From Lentisphaera sp. (GTDB lineage Bacteria; Verrucomicrobiota; Lentisphaeria; Victivallales; GWF2-50-93), in the NCBI GenBank assembly GCA_020721745.1, contig DYMC01000145.1, positions 1 through 6,019 of the forward strand: a stretch of 6,019 nt of DNA, written 5' to 3'. Both the position numbers and the translations under genes were made by a program. The notes under the pieces were generated by a model that saw only the letters and a list, made by a program, of their open reading frames with translations, did no database searches and was not told the origin of the DNA. Positions 1 through 4,351 of this stretch are shown here, in pieces. Numbering within the stretch: position 1 is the first letter of the stretch; every line of letters starts with the position of its first letter.

Positions 1-2
1 GG

Positions 3-101
3 GTTGAAAATCGCAAAAAAGTCGTCAACCCAAAAGGTTGACGGATCAAAAAATATAACAACTTAATTATCATAAACTTAAGTAAAAAAGCGATTTTCAA
101 C
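3..101. repeat. AT-rich segment bounded by 12-bp inverted repeats
   Basis: GTTGAAAATCGC at 3-14 is exactly reverse-complementary to GCGATTTTCAAC at 90-101. Inside lie a second hairpin (CGTCAACC at 23-30 with GGTTGACG at 36-43, loop CAAAA) and the palindrome ACTTAAGT at 76-83 with a partner half at 61-66. The segment is much more AT-rich than the rest of the window and has no credible reading frame. It could be a miniature element or the end of an insertion sequence. The left flank is cut by the window edge, so a target duplication cannot be tested. No function is assigned. Confidence 0.45.
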
Positions 102-112
102 TGCTTTTTCTA

Positions 113-505
113 GGATCAACGATTGGCCTGGGGGTCGCGGACGAGGTCTCCAAATTCGTGAGGGCTTATGGAAAAAATTCCTCCAGCGGTTGATCCTGTC
201 TACTACAGCTCCGTCCCCTGGGAGTTCAATATTGTCAGGACAGGTATTGACGAGGTCAGAAGCTATTTTGAAAATCCTAGCCCGTTTTTCGCGCGGAAAA
301 CGGGCTAAGGCTCTGCAACGACGAGAAGCGCTTCGTGGAGGAGAGCTTCCGCTCGTGGAATATCGCGCTCCCCTTCGTGGAATTCCAACGATACGGGAAG
401 AATCCGGTCATGGTAGAAGGCAGGCTGCCCGAATGCTCGGCATTCTCCCCAAGTTATATCGAGGGTTTTGACTGCGCCATGATCCACACCGCATTGGGCA
501 CATGA
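113..505 (+). pseudogene. Decayed gene remnant, family not recognised
   Basis: Protein-like sequence runs through this stretch but in changing frames. From about 113 to 175 one frame reads ...GVADEVSKFVRAYG. At the GGAAAAAATT run (about 169-179) it slips to the frame of ATG 168, which reads MEKIPPAVDPVYYSSVPWEF and then NIVRTGIDEVRSYF up to a stop at 306-308. From about 308 the first frame resumes as RLCNDEKRFVEESFRSWNIA and on to ...YIEGFDCAMIHTALG, stopping at 503-505. The two shifts cancel, as expected for one gene with two lesions, the second at the hairpin at 278-307. No start codon is available in the first frame, which meets a stop at 83-85, so the 5' end is missing. I do not recognise the family. 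Frame continuity is inferred from composition, not from a known homologue. Confidence 0.45.
278..307. repeat. 11-bp perfect hairpin inside the left pseudogene
   Basis: TAGCCCGTTTT (278-288) pairs exactly with AAAACGGGCTA (297-307) around the loop TCGCGCGG. The TAA that closes the ATG-168 frame and the change of reading frame both fall in this hairpin, so it may be a small inserted palindrome. The tip (TTTTTCGC) resembles that of the hairpin at 3400-3426. No clear target duplication flanks it. Without a following U tract on the plus strand, a terminator role is unlikely. Confidence 0.5.
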
Positions 506-634
506 GGGGATACAAGAGGAGAAACGGAGGGCAGGATGCCAGTAATCTGCGCCGGGACGGCGCAAAGCGCTTGTGGGTTTCGCCATCTTCCGCAGGAGAG
601 CCGGCGATCCGCCGCCCTCCCGCACCCCGGCAGT
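506..634. other. Intergenic, 3' of nox; one small hairpin
   Basis: No gene is supported here. It holds a 6-bp GC hairpin (GCGCCG 549-554, loop GGA, CGGCGC 558-563) about 70 nt past the nox stop. There is no U-rich tract after it on the minus strand, so it is not called as a terminator. An ATG at 536 has a purine-rich upstream sequence, but its frame runs antisense through nox and is taken as a shadow. Confidence 0.4.
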
Positions 635-2023
635 TCAACGCGACGCCGTTTTGTCGTAGTTGATTCCCGCCGCCTTGAGAATGGCGGTGAGGACGAAGTT
701 GAACGGCTTGTTGAAATGCGGCAGAAAGTAGACGTCGGTGAACGCCACTTCGAGCAGATTCATACGGCGTTGGATGGCGAGTGCCAGAAAGTATATCACC
801 TCGGAGTGGTTGACGGCCCCGCGCGTGCCGACCTGGGCGCCAAGCAGGCGCATGGTCCCGCGCTCGTAGATGATCTTGAACCTGGTGATGGTGTAGTCCT
901 CCATGAACTCCGGACGGTCGGCATCCTCCACATACACGCTGGCGGCGTCTATGCCGAGAGCCGCCGCGCCCGCCTCGCTCAATCCTGTCGAGGCAAGGTT
1001 GTTGTCGAAGACATGGATCGCGTTTGTGCCGGCGACATTGGCGACCTCAACCCCTGAGACGCCGTTTATGGAACTGGCCGCGGCGATTCCGGATTTTACT
1101 GCGTTTGTCGCAAGAGCCACCTGGGTGTGTCTCCCGGTGGATGCGTGGAGCATGGCGGCGGCGTCGCCTATCGCCCATACATCCGGGATGTTTGTGCGCA
1201 TCTGGGGATCCACGACTATCGCCCCGTTTGCCGTCTTCTCGGCGGCGGGAAGCAGTTCCGTGTTCGGCTTGAAGCCGACGCATACTATCACAAGATCCGC
1301 CGGGTAGCGTGCCTTGCTCGTCACAACTTCGGCCACCCTGCCATCCCGGCCGGCGAAGTCTATCACCTTTTCGCCAAGAGCCAGGACCACTCCGGATTTC
1401 CGGATATCCGCCTCGAGAATATTCGTGAACTCATTGTCGAAATAGCGCGGCACCACGCGTTTCTCGAAATCAATCAGCGTCACTTTCTTGCCTTTCTGGC
1501 GATATGCCTCGGCAAGCTCTATCCCAATGTAGCCCGCTCCTATCACAACCACGGAGCCGATACCGGGCTCGTCCGCCTTCTCTATCAGCTCCTTGGCGTG
1601 CTGGTATAGCTTGCAGAGCATCACATTCTCCATCTTCATTGATTTCTCCGGCACCCCCGGTATCGGCAACGGCCAGGAGCCCGCCGCGTAAATCAGCTTG
1701 CCGTAGCTCTCCGTAAACTCTCGCCCACCGCGCAAATCGCGGACACTAAGCGTCTTCGACACCGTGTCTATTGCAATCACCTCATGCTCCATGAACACCT
1801 TCGCTCCCATGTCGCCAAGCTTCACCTCGTTGCAATAGAATAAATCGTTGACATTCTTGACCGTCCCCCCGACCGCCAGAGCGATCCCACAACCAAGAAA
1901 ACTTATGTTGTCGTTCCGGTCGAAAGCCACAACTTCCAATTCCGGTTTCTGCGCCAGCAAAGTCCGAACCGCCGATGTCCCGGCATGATTGATTCCAATC
2001 ACCACCACTTTCTCTTTTGCCAT
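635..2023 (-). CDS. nox: Water-forming NADH oxidase (pyridine nucleotide-disulfide oxidoreductase family)
   Basis: Encodes a 462-residue FAD flavoprotein, predicted to oxidise NADH with reduction of O2 to water in the cytoplasm. Visible features: an N-terminal FAD site (GINHAGTSAV, about residues 10-19) with the His of the NHAG motif; the redox-active Cys45 in SFLGCGIAL, typical of this family, which works through a cysteine sulfenate; an NAD(H) Rossmann motif GAGYIG at 162-167, followed at the end of the next strand by Asp185 (LIDFE), which favours NADH over NADPH; the second FAD motif VWAIGDAA at 283-289; and a C-terminal dimerisation domain ending FTDVYFLPHFNKPFNF. Length is normal for the family. 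The start is fixed by AAGAGGGGA ending 7 nt upstream. NADH peroxidase and CoA-disulfide reductase are close relatives; the SFLGCGIAL context favours the oxidase. The gene is divergent from the esterase and lies behind a Fur-like box, which fits a role in oxygen defence or NAD+ regeneration in an anaerobe or microaerophile. Confidence 0.92.
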   Translation of the reverse strand: MAKEKVVVIGINHAGTSAVRTLLAQKPELEVVAFDRNDNISFLGCGIALAVGGTVKNVNDLFYCNEVKLGDMGAKVFMEHEVIAIDTVSKTLSVRDLRGGREFTESYGKLIYAAGSWPLPIPGVPEKSMKMENVMLCKLYQHAKELIEKADEPGIGSVVVIGAGYIGIELAEAYRQKGKKVTLIDFEKRVVPRYFDNEFTNILEADIRKSGVVLALGEKVIDFAGRDGRVAEVVTSKARYPADLVIVCVGFKPNTELLPAAEKTANGAIVVDPQMRTNIPDVWAIGDAAAMLHASTGRHTQVALATNAVKSGIAAASSINGVSGVEVANVAGTNAIHVFDNNLASTGLSEAGAAALGIDAASVYVEDADRPEFMEDYTITRFKIIYERGTMRLLGAQVGTRGAVNHSEVIYFLALAIQRRMNLLEVAFTDVYFLPHFNKPFNFVLTAILKAAGINYDKTASR

Positions 2024-2053
2024 TGTCTCGTCCCCTCTTGTTTTTAACTATTC

Positions 2054-2072
2054 GGCAATGATTATCATTTTC
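2054..2072. promoter_or_regulatory. Fur-like operator (Fur box)
   Basis: The 19-mer starting at 2054 matches the reverse complement of the classical Fur box (GATAATGATAATCATTATC) at 16 of 19 positions. Its 13-bp core AATGATTATCATT is a perfect 6-1-6 palindrome. It sits just downstream of the predicted -10 of nox, over the expected start of transcription, the normal place for repressor binding. It lies about 60 bp upstream of the esterase -35 candidate, so control of that gene is less likely. Which Fur-family protein binds is inferred; PerR sites are similar. Confidence 0.7.
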
Positions 2073-2081
2073 ATTTCAGCG

Positions 2082-2110
2082 AATATAGACGCAGTCAAGA
2101 TGAAATTCAA
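2082..2110 (-). promoter_or_regulatory. Sigma70-like promoter for nox
   Basis: Read on the minus strand: -35 TTGAAT (2110-2105), a 17-nt spacer, and -10 TATATT (2087-2082; 5 of 6 consensus bases). Transcription would start near 2075, giving a leader of about 50 nt that holds the Fur-like box and the nox ribosome binding site. An alternative -35 (TTGACT, 2098-2093) has no good -10 at the right distance. Confidence 0.55.
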
Positions 2111-2132
2111 GCGGGAATTGAAAAATCCATAT

Positions 2133-2153
2133 CTTGCGTCCTGCATCCTGCAT
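2133..2153 (+). repeat. Tandem heptamers upstream of the esterase gene
   Basis: CTTGCGT, CCTGCAT and CCTGCAT follow each other without spacing; the last two are identical. They occupy the spacer and -35 of the esterase promoter candidate, so they could be a binding site for a regulator or a chance short repeat. Confidence 0.4.
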
Positions 2154-2161
2154 CATATATT
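2134..2161 (+). promoter_or_regulatory. Candidate promoter for the esterase gene
   Basis: TTGCGT (2134-2139), a 16-nt spacer and TATATT (2156-2161). The -10 is good (5 of 6) and the -35 is weak (TTG only). Transcription would begin about 20 nt before the esterase ribosome binding site, giving a short leader. The weak -35 would fit a promoter that needs an activator. Confidence 0.4.
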
Positions 2162-2186
2162 GATGAACTCAAAAAAGAGGTGAAAT

Positions 2187-2957
2187 ATGGCTCTCATGCA
2201 GTGCAGCTTTTTTTCAGAAGTGCTTGGGCTCTCATGTTCGATGGATGTCATTGTCCCGCAGAGGACCGGCGCAGGACAGATCGGGATAAAAACCGCCCAG
2301 AGGGAAAAAAATAAATACCCGGTGCTCTATCTCCTCCATGGAATGTCGGACGACCACAGCATCTGGCTCAGGCGGACTTCGGTGGAAAGATATGTGTCGG
2401 AATATCCGCTCATTGTCGTCATGCCCGCTGTCGCCCGCAGCTACTACACTGACATGGTGTCCGGGCCGCGATACTGGACATTCATAAGCGAGGAGCTTCC
2501 GCAGATAGCAAGAGCATTCTTCCCTGTCTCGGAGAAGCGCGAGGACAGTTTCGTCGCGGGGCTTTCGATGGGTGGCTATGGCGCCTTCAAGATGGCGCTG
2601 CGGAATCCCGGACGCTTTGCCGCCGCCGGCAGTTTCTCCGGAGCGCTGACGCTTGACTGGATGAAGAACAACAAGGACAGAAAGGCCGAGATGGAATGCA
2701 TTTTCGGGAAGAAACTCAAACCATGCGACGATCTTCTGCGAATTTCGCAGGAGCTTGCGCGCAGCGGCAAGCCTCGCCCGCGCCTATACCAGTCCTGCGG
2801 CACGGAGGACTTTCTCTACAAGGACAACCTCAAGTTCAAGTGTCACCTCGAAAAGCTCGGATATGATCTTAGCTACTCCGAGCGCCCGGGAATTCACGAA
2901 TGGGGCTTCTGGGACATCGAGATACAAAAGTTCCTGAAATGGCTGAATCTCAAGTAG
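2187..2957 (+). CDS. Serine esterase, EstA / esterase D type (alpha/beta hydrolase)
   Basis: A 256-residue alpha/beta hydrolase of the putative esterase family that includes tributyrin esterase EstA and S-formylglutathione hydrolase. It should cleave short-chain acyl esters. Features in order: an N-terminal strand region SEVLGLSCSMDVIVP (10-24), the oxyanion-hole segment LYLLHGMSDD (47-56), the nucleophile elbow GLSMGGYGA with Ser127, the acid Asp208 in CGTEDFLY, and the base His237 in GIHEWGFW. All three catalytic residues are present and length is normal for EstA-like enzymes. There is no signal peptide, so it is probably cytoplasmic. The start is supported by AGAGGTGA ending 3 nt before the ATG. 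It is divergent from nox. Substrate cannot be told from sequence: acetylated sugars, short acyl esters or S-formylglutathione are possible, and no formaldehyde dehydrogenase is adjacent to support the last. Confidence 0.88.
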   Translation: MALMQCSFFSEVLGLSCSMDVIVPQRTGAGQIGIKTAQREKNKYPVLYLLHGMSDDHSIWLRRTSVERYVSEYPLIVVMPAVARSYYTDMVSGPRYWTFISEELPQIARAFFPVSEKREDSFVAGLSMGGYGAFKMALRNPGRFAAAGSFSGALTLDWMKNNKDRKAEMECIFGKKLKPCDDLLRISQELARSGKPRPRLYQSCGTEDFLYKDNLKFKCHLEKLGYDLSYSERPGIHEWGFWDIEIQKFLKWLNLK

Positions 2958-2990
2958 AGAGGCAGGGGGCGGTAGTCGCCAGTTGCCGGA

Positions 2991-3005
2991 CCCTGCTCCG
3001 CAGGG
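2991..3005 (+). repeat. Small GC hairpin after the esterase gene
   Basis: CCCTGC (2991-2996), loop TCC, GCAGGG (3000-3005). It lies between the esterase stop and the ATG at 3015. No U tract follows, so it is not a standard terminator; it overlaps the weak ribosome binding site region (AGGGCAGG, 3002-3009) of the next gene and could hide it in mRNA. Confidence 0.35.
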
Positions 3006-3346
3006 CAGGCTGGAATGGGTCAACTCTGGACGGAACAAGCAAATCAGGCATGGAGGCAGGCTGTGGCATTGCGGATTGACAAAGAAATAACAAGTGGCTG
3101 GATTGACAACAGAACCCGTGGAAAGGTGACTGGAGAACTGATCCTGGAGGGACGCAAGGAAGCAATCAGGCTGGATATGGATGGGAATTGCCATCGGGAT
3201 TTGGCCGGTTGCCGATGCGAATTCAAAAACAGAGCGCCGATTCGCAACACATCCCTCAAAATCATCCCCGAACAGAAAGGCAAGGTCGGGGATATGACCG
3301 CCTCGCGCAGATGCAGAGTGCCGGATATTCCGGTCGAGGAGTTTTA

Positions 3347-3355
3347 TCGTCAGAG
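3347..3355 (+). repeat. 9-bp target duplication, left copy
   Basis: TCGTCAGAG directly abuts the left end of the small element. The identical 9-mer stands at 3505-3513 on the other side. The bases beyond the two copies differ, so the duplication is exactly 9 bp, as made by a DDE transposase with a 9-bp staggered cut. Confidence 0.8.
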
Positions 3356-3504
3356 CCAATTGCAAAACTCCGGACGCGCAAGCGCGTCCCTCCATTTTTA
3401 CGCCGATTTTTCGCAAAAATCGGCGTGGAGGGGCATGCTTGTCGCGAGATCCCGAGCCCAAAGGGCCTCGGGGCCATGCCCGCGAAAGGAGTTTTGCAAT
3501 TACC
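3356..3504. mobile_element. 149-bp non-autonomous element (MITE-like) with hairpins
   Basis: Inverted repeats lie two to three bases in from each end: AATTGCAAAACTCC at 3358-3371 and its exact reverse complement GGAGTTTTGCAATT at 3488-3501 (14 bp). A perfect 9-bp target duplication flanks it. Inside are three hairpins: GGACGCGC/GCGCGTCC (3372-3389, loop AA); a 12-bp stem 3400-3411/3415-3426 (loop CGC), extended outward by CCCTCCA/TGGAGGG; and CCCGAGCCC/GGGCCTCGGG (3451-3473, one bulged base), with GGGCATG/CATGCCC (3431-3437/3475-3481) around it. There is no transposase gene, so it must have been moved in trans. A 9-bp duplication is made by several IS families (for example IS4 and IS1 groups); which one supplied the enzyme is not shown. 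The intact duplication suggests a fairly recent insertion. Confidence 0.82.
3400..3426. repeat. 12-bp perfect stem in the centre of the element
   Basis: ACGCCGATTTTT (3400-3411) pairs completely with AAAAATCGGCGT (3415-3426) around the loop CGC. As RNA this would be a very stable hairpin on either strand. It may matter for mobility, or may stop transcription or protect mRNA ends, as REP-type palindromes can. These roles are inference. Confidence 0.65.
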
Positions 3505-3513
3505 TCGTCAGAG
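3505..3513 (+). repeat. 9-bp target duplication, right copy
   Basis: The second TCGTCAGAG, directly after the element's right end. Keeping only one copy restores the interrupted gene's frame: the codon AGA is rebuilt from 3354-3355 plus 3514. Confidence 0.8.
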
Positions 3514-3871
3514 AAAAATGGGTTTAAAGCCTCCTGAGCATTGGTCAAACGTGCTCTATCTCGAGTGGTTCAGCGAACGCAACGGACGCGTGGTGGTCGA
3601 GCTGCCGGACGCCGAAATCAGCATACAGTTCGCATCGGCCAAGTCAGGAAGCGTCCTGGACGATCCCGGGGGCTATGAAAATGGAATGATCATTGCCATC
3701 CTTAAGCGAGCAATGACCGGTATACACAAGGCGATTGATCTGGCGGGGAAGGAGGAGGTCGCGAAAGCCATCCCGGAAATCATCGAGGCAGTCCGCGAAG
3801 AGCTGTTCATAGTCCGCGAGGAGCTCCTGCAGGAGATGGAGGGACTTAGGAAATGAACCCGGAGGGCGCTC

Positions 3872-3992
3872 ATGGACACTGACAGGATAAAGGCCCTGAA
3901 CCGCTGCGAAATTCGCAAGAGACCCGGGCAGAAATGTCCTTTCCGGACTGAGCCCCTATCTGCATTTCGGGCAGATCTCGCCAGTCGAGGAT
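3872..3992 (+). pseudogene. phr: Class II CPD photolyase remnant (internally deleted and truncated)
   Basis: The gene starts well: GGAGG (3861-3865) lies 6 nt before ATG 3872, and MDTDRIKALNRCEIR resembles the N-terminus of class II photolyases (compare MNPKRIRALK of the Methanosarcina enzyme). Within about 50 nt the sequence jumps, in another frame beginning at 3921, to DPGRNVLSGLSPYLHFGQIS followed by PVE. This is the hallmark class II motif, normally some 280-290 residues into a protein of about 450-480. So roughly 270 codons are lost, and both frames read as family-like across 3917-3932, where the junction must lie. After PVE (about 3989) homology stops and an unrelated antisense fragment begins. 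The intact enzyme repaired UV-made pyrimidine dimers using light, FAD and an antenna pigment; this remnant lacks nearly all of both domains and cannot work. The start lies 15 nt after the preceding gene, suggesting one former operon. Confidence 0.72.
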
Positions 3993-4220
3993 GGATACCA
4001 GCATGGTGCCCATCAGATAGACTGCCGGATGGGAGACCGCGAATCCTGCGCTGAGCGCGAGAACCCCGGCCGCACCAAGCAGCTCGTTGGGGTTGTGGCG
4101 CAGAATCGGCAAGGACACGATTGCGAATATCGCGGCACCGCAGAGCGGGACCGCGGCCTTGGTCCACTGTCCGGCTGGCATGAAGGCGGCGAGAGTCCCG
4201 GCTATGACGATTGTAAATAT
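3990..4220 (-). pseudogene. Fragment of an unidentified multi-pass membrane protein
   Basis: The minus strand encodes about 77 residues of strongly hydrophobic protein: FTIVIAGTLAAFMPAG, then AAVPLCGAAIFAIVSLPIL, then ELLGAAGVLALSAGFAVSHP followed by AVYLMGTMLVSIL, with a polar loop (RHNPNE) between. That gives three to four membrane-spanning helices. The frame meets TGA (4223-4221) just upstream inside an inverted repeat. Downstream, past about 3990, it becomes the antisense of the photolyase motif, so both ends are missing. An ATG at 4181 opens a 103-codon frame, but that includes the antisense photolyase part and has no evident ribosome binding site. The family is not recognised. It appears to be a piece moved here by rearrangement. 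Confidence 0.5.
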
Positions 4221-4253
4221 TCACTGAACCCCGTCATTTCAGTGAATATTTAC
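4213..4253. repeat. Perfect 16-bp inverted repeat, 9-nt loop
   Basis: GTAAATATTCACTGAA (4213-4228) and TTCAGTGAATATTTAC (4238-4253) are exact reverse complements around CCCCGTCAT. No U tract follows on either side, so a plain intrinsic terminator is unlikely. It marks the edge of the membrane-protein fragment and lies about 100 bp upstream of the next gene, so it may be a mobile-element end, a recombination scar or a large operator. Confidence 0.7.
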
Positions 4254-4351
4254 TTGGCGGATTCCTTTTCAAGCGGAGAGCCGTTTGAATATTTCGGATT
4301 TGAGTTTAAGTTCATCTGGATATGCTATTTCCCAGAAGCCATGGAGGCATT
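4254..4351 (+). promoter_or_regulatory. Leader of the exported-protein gene; weak promoter candidate
   Basis: This 98-nt stretch should carry the promoter of the following gene pair. The best match found is TTGAGT (4300-4305), a 15-nt spacer and TATGCT (4321-4326), with poor spacing and a 4-of-6 -10. Another -35-like TTGAAT lies at 4285-4290 without a good -10. No gene is present. Confidence 0.2.

Larger units (their letters stand above)
3015..3856 (+). pseudogene. Conserved-type protein of unknown function, split by a small mobile element
   Basis: Two half-genes are separated by an insertion. The 5' half (ATG 3015 to 3355) reads ...GWIDNRTRGKVTGELILEG and later RLDMDGNCHRDLAGC, then GDMTASRRCRVPDIPVEEFY, and runs on into the element to a stop at 3525-3527 (170 codons). 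The 3' half (from 3514) reads MGLKPPEHWSNVLYLEWFSE and NGRVVVELPDAEISIQF, and ends in a charged helical tail at TGA 3854-3856. Removing 3356-3513 (element plus one 9-bp duplication, 158 bp, not a multiple of three) joins the halves in frame as one 227-residue soluble protein, with the junction after Gln113. I know no named domain; the cysteine-bearing CHRDLAGCRCEF stretch (59-70) and the GDMTASR segment look like family signatures. The tail (about 190-227) is probably helical or coiled coil. The 3' half could start at ATG 3518, but no well-placed ribosome binding site supports that. The photolyase remnant begins 15 nt downstream, suggesting a former operon. Confidence 0.75.

Noticed and set aside
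1..115. Possible CRISPR repeats or origin iterons in the AT-rich start
   Set aside because: The repeats are inverted and few; there is no regular spacing of direct repeats and no DnaA-box cluster.
549..563. Hairpin as the nox terminator
   Set aside because: Only a 6-bp stem and no U-rich tract on the minus strand.
536..1057. Plus-strand open frame of 173 codons with a purine-rich sequence before its ATG
   Set aside because: Most of it is antisense to nox, whose protein is clearly conserved; the remainder has no recognisable protein character.
1127..1609. Plus-strand open frame of 160 codons
   Set aside because: Lies wholly within nox on the opposite strand and reads as a shadow of its codon pattern.
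3188..3517. 5' part of the open frame beginning at ATG 3188
   Set aside because: Before 3514 this frame is out of register with the real protein and passes through the element; only the part after 3514 belongs to the interrupted gene.
2784..3548. Minus-strand open frame of 254 codons
   Set aside because: Runs antisense through the end of the esterase gene, the interrupted gene and the small element; it has no coherent domain and crosses an insertion boundary.
3870..4181. 103-codon minus-strand frame as a complete membrane protein
   Set aside because: Its last third is the antisense of the photolyase motif, and the hydrophobic sequence extends upstream of the ATG to a stop, so it is a fragment and not an entire gene.
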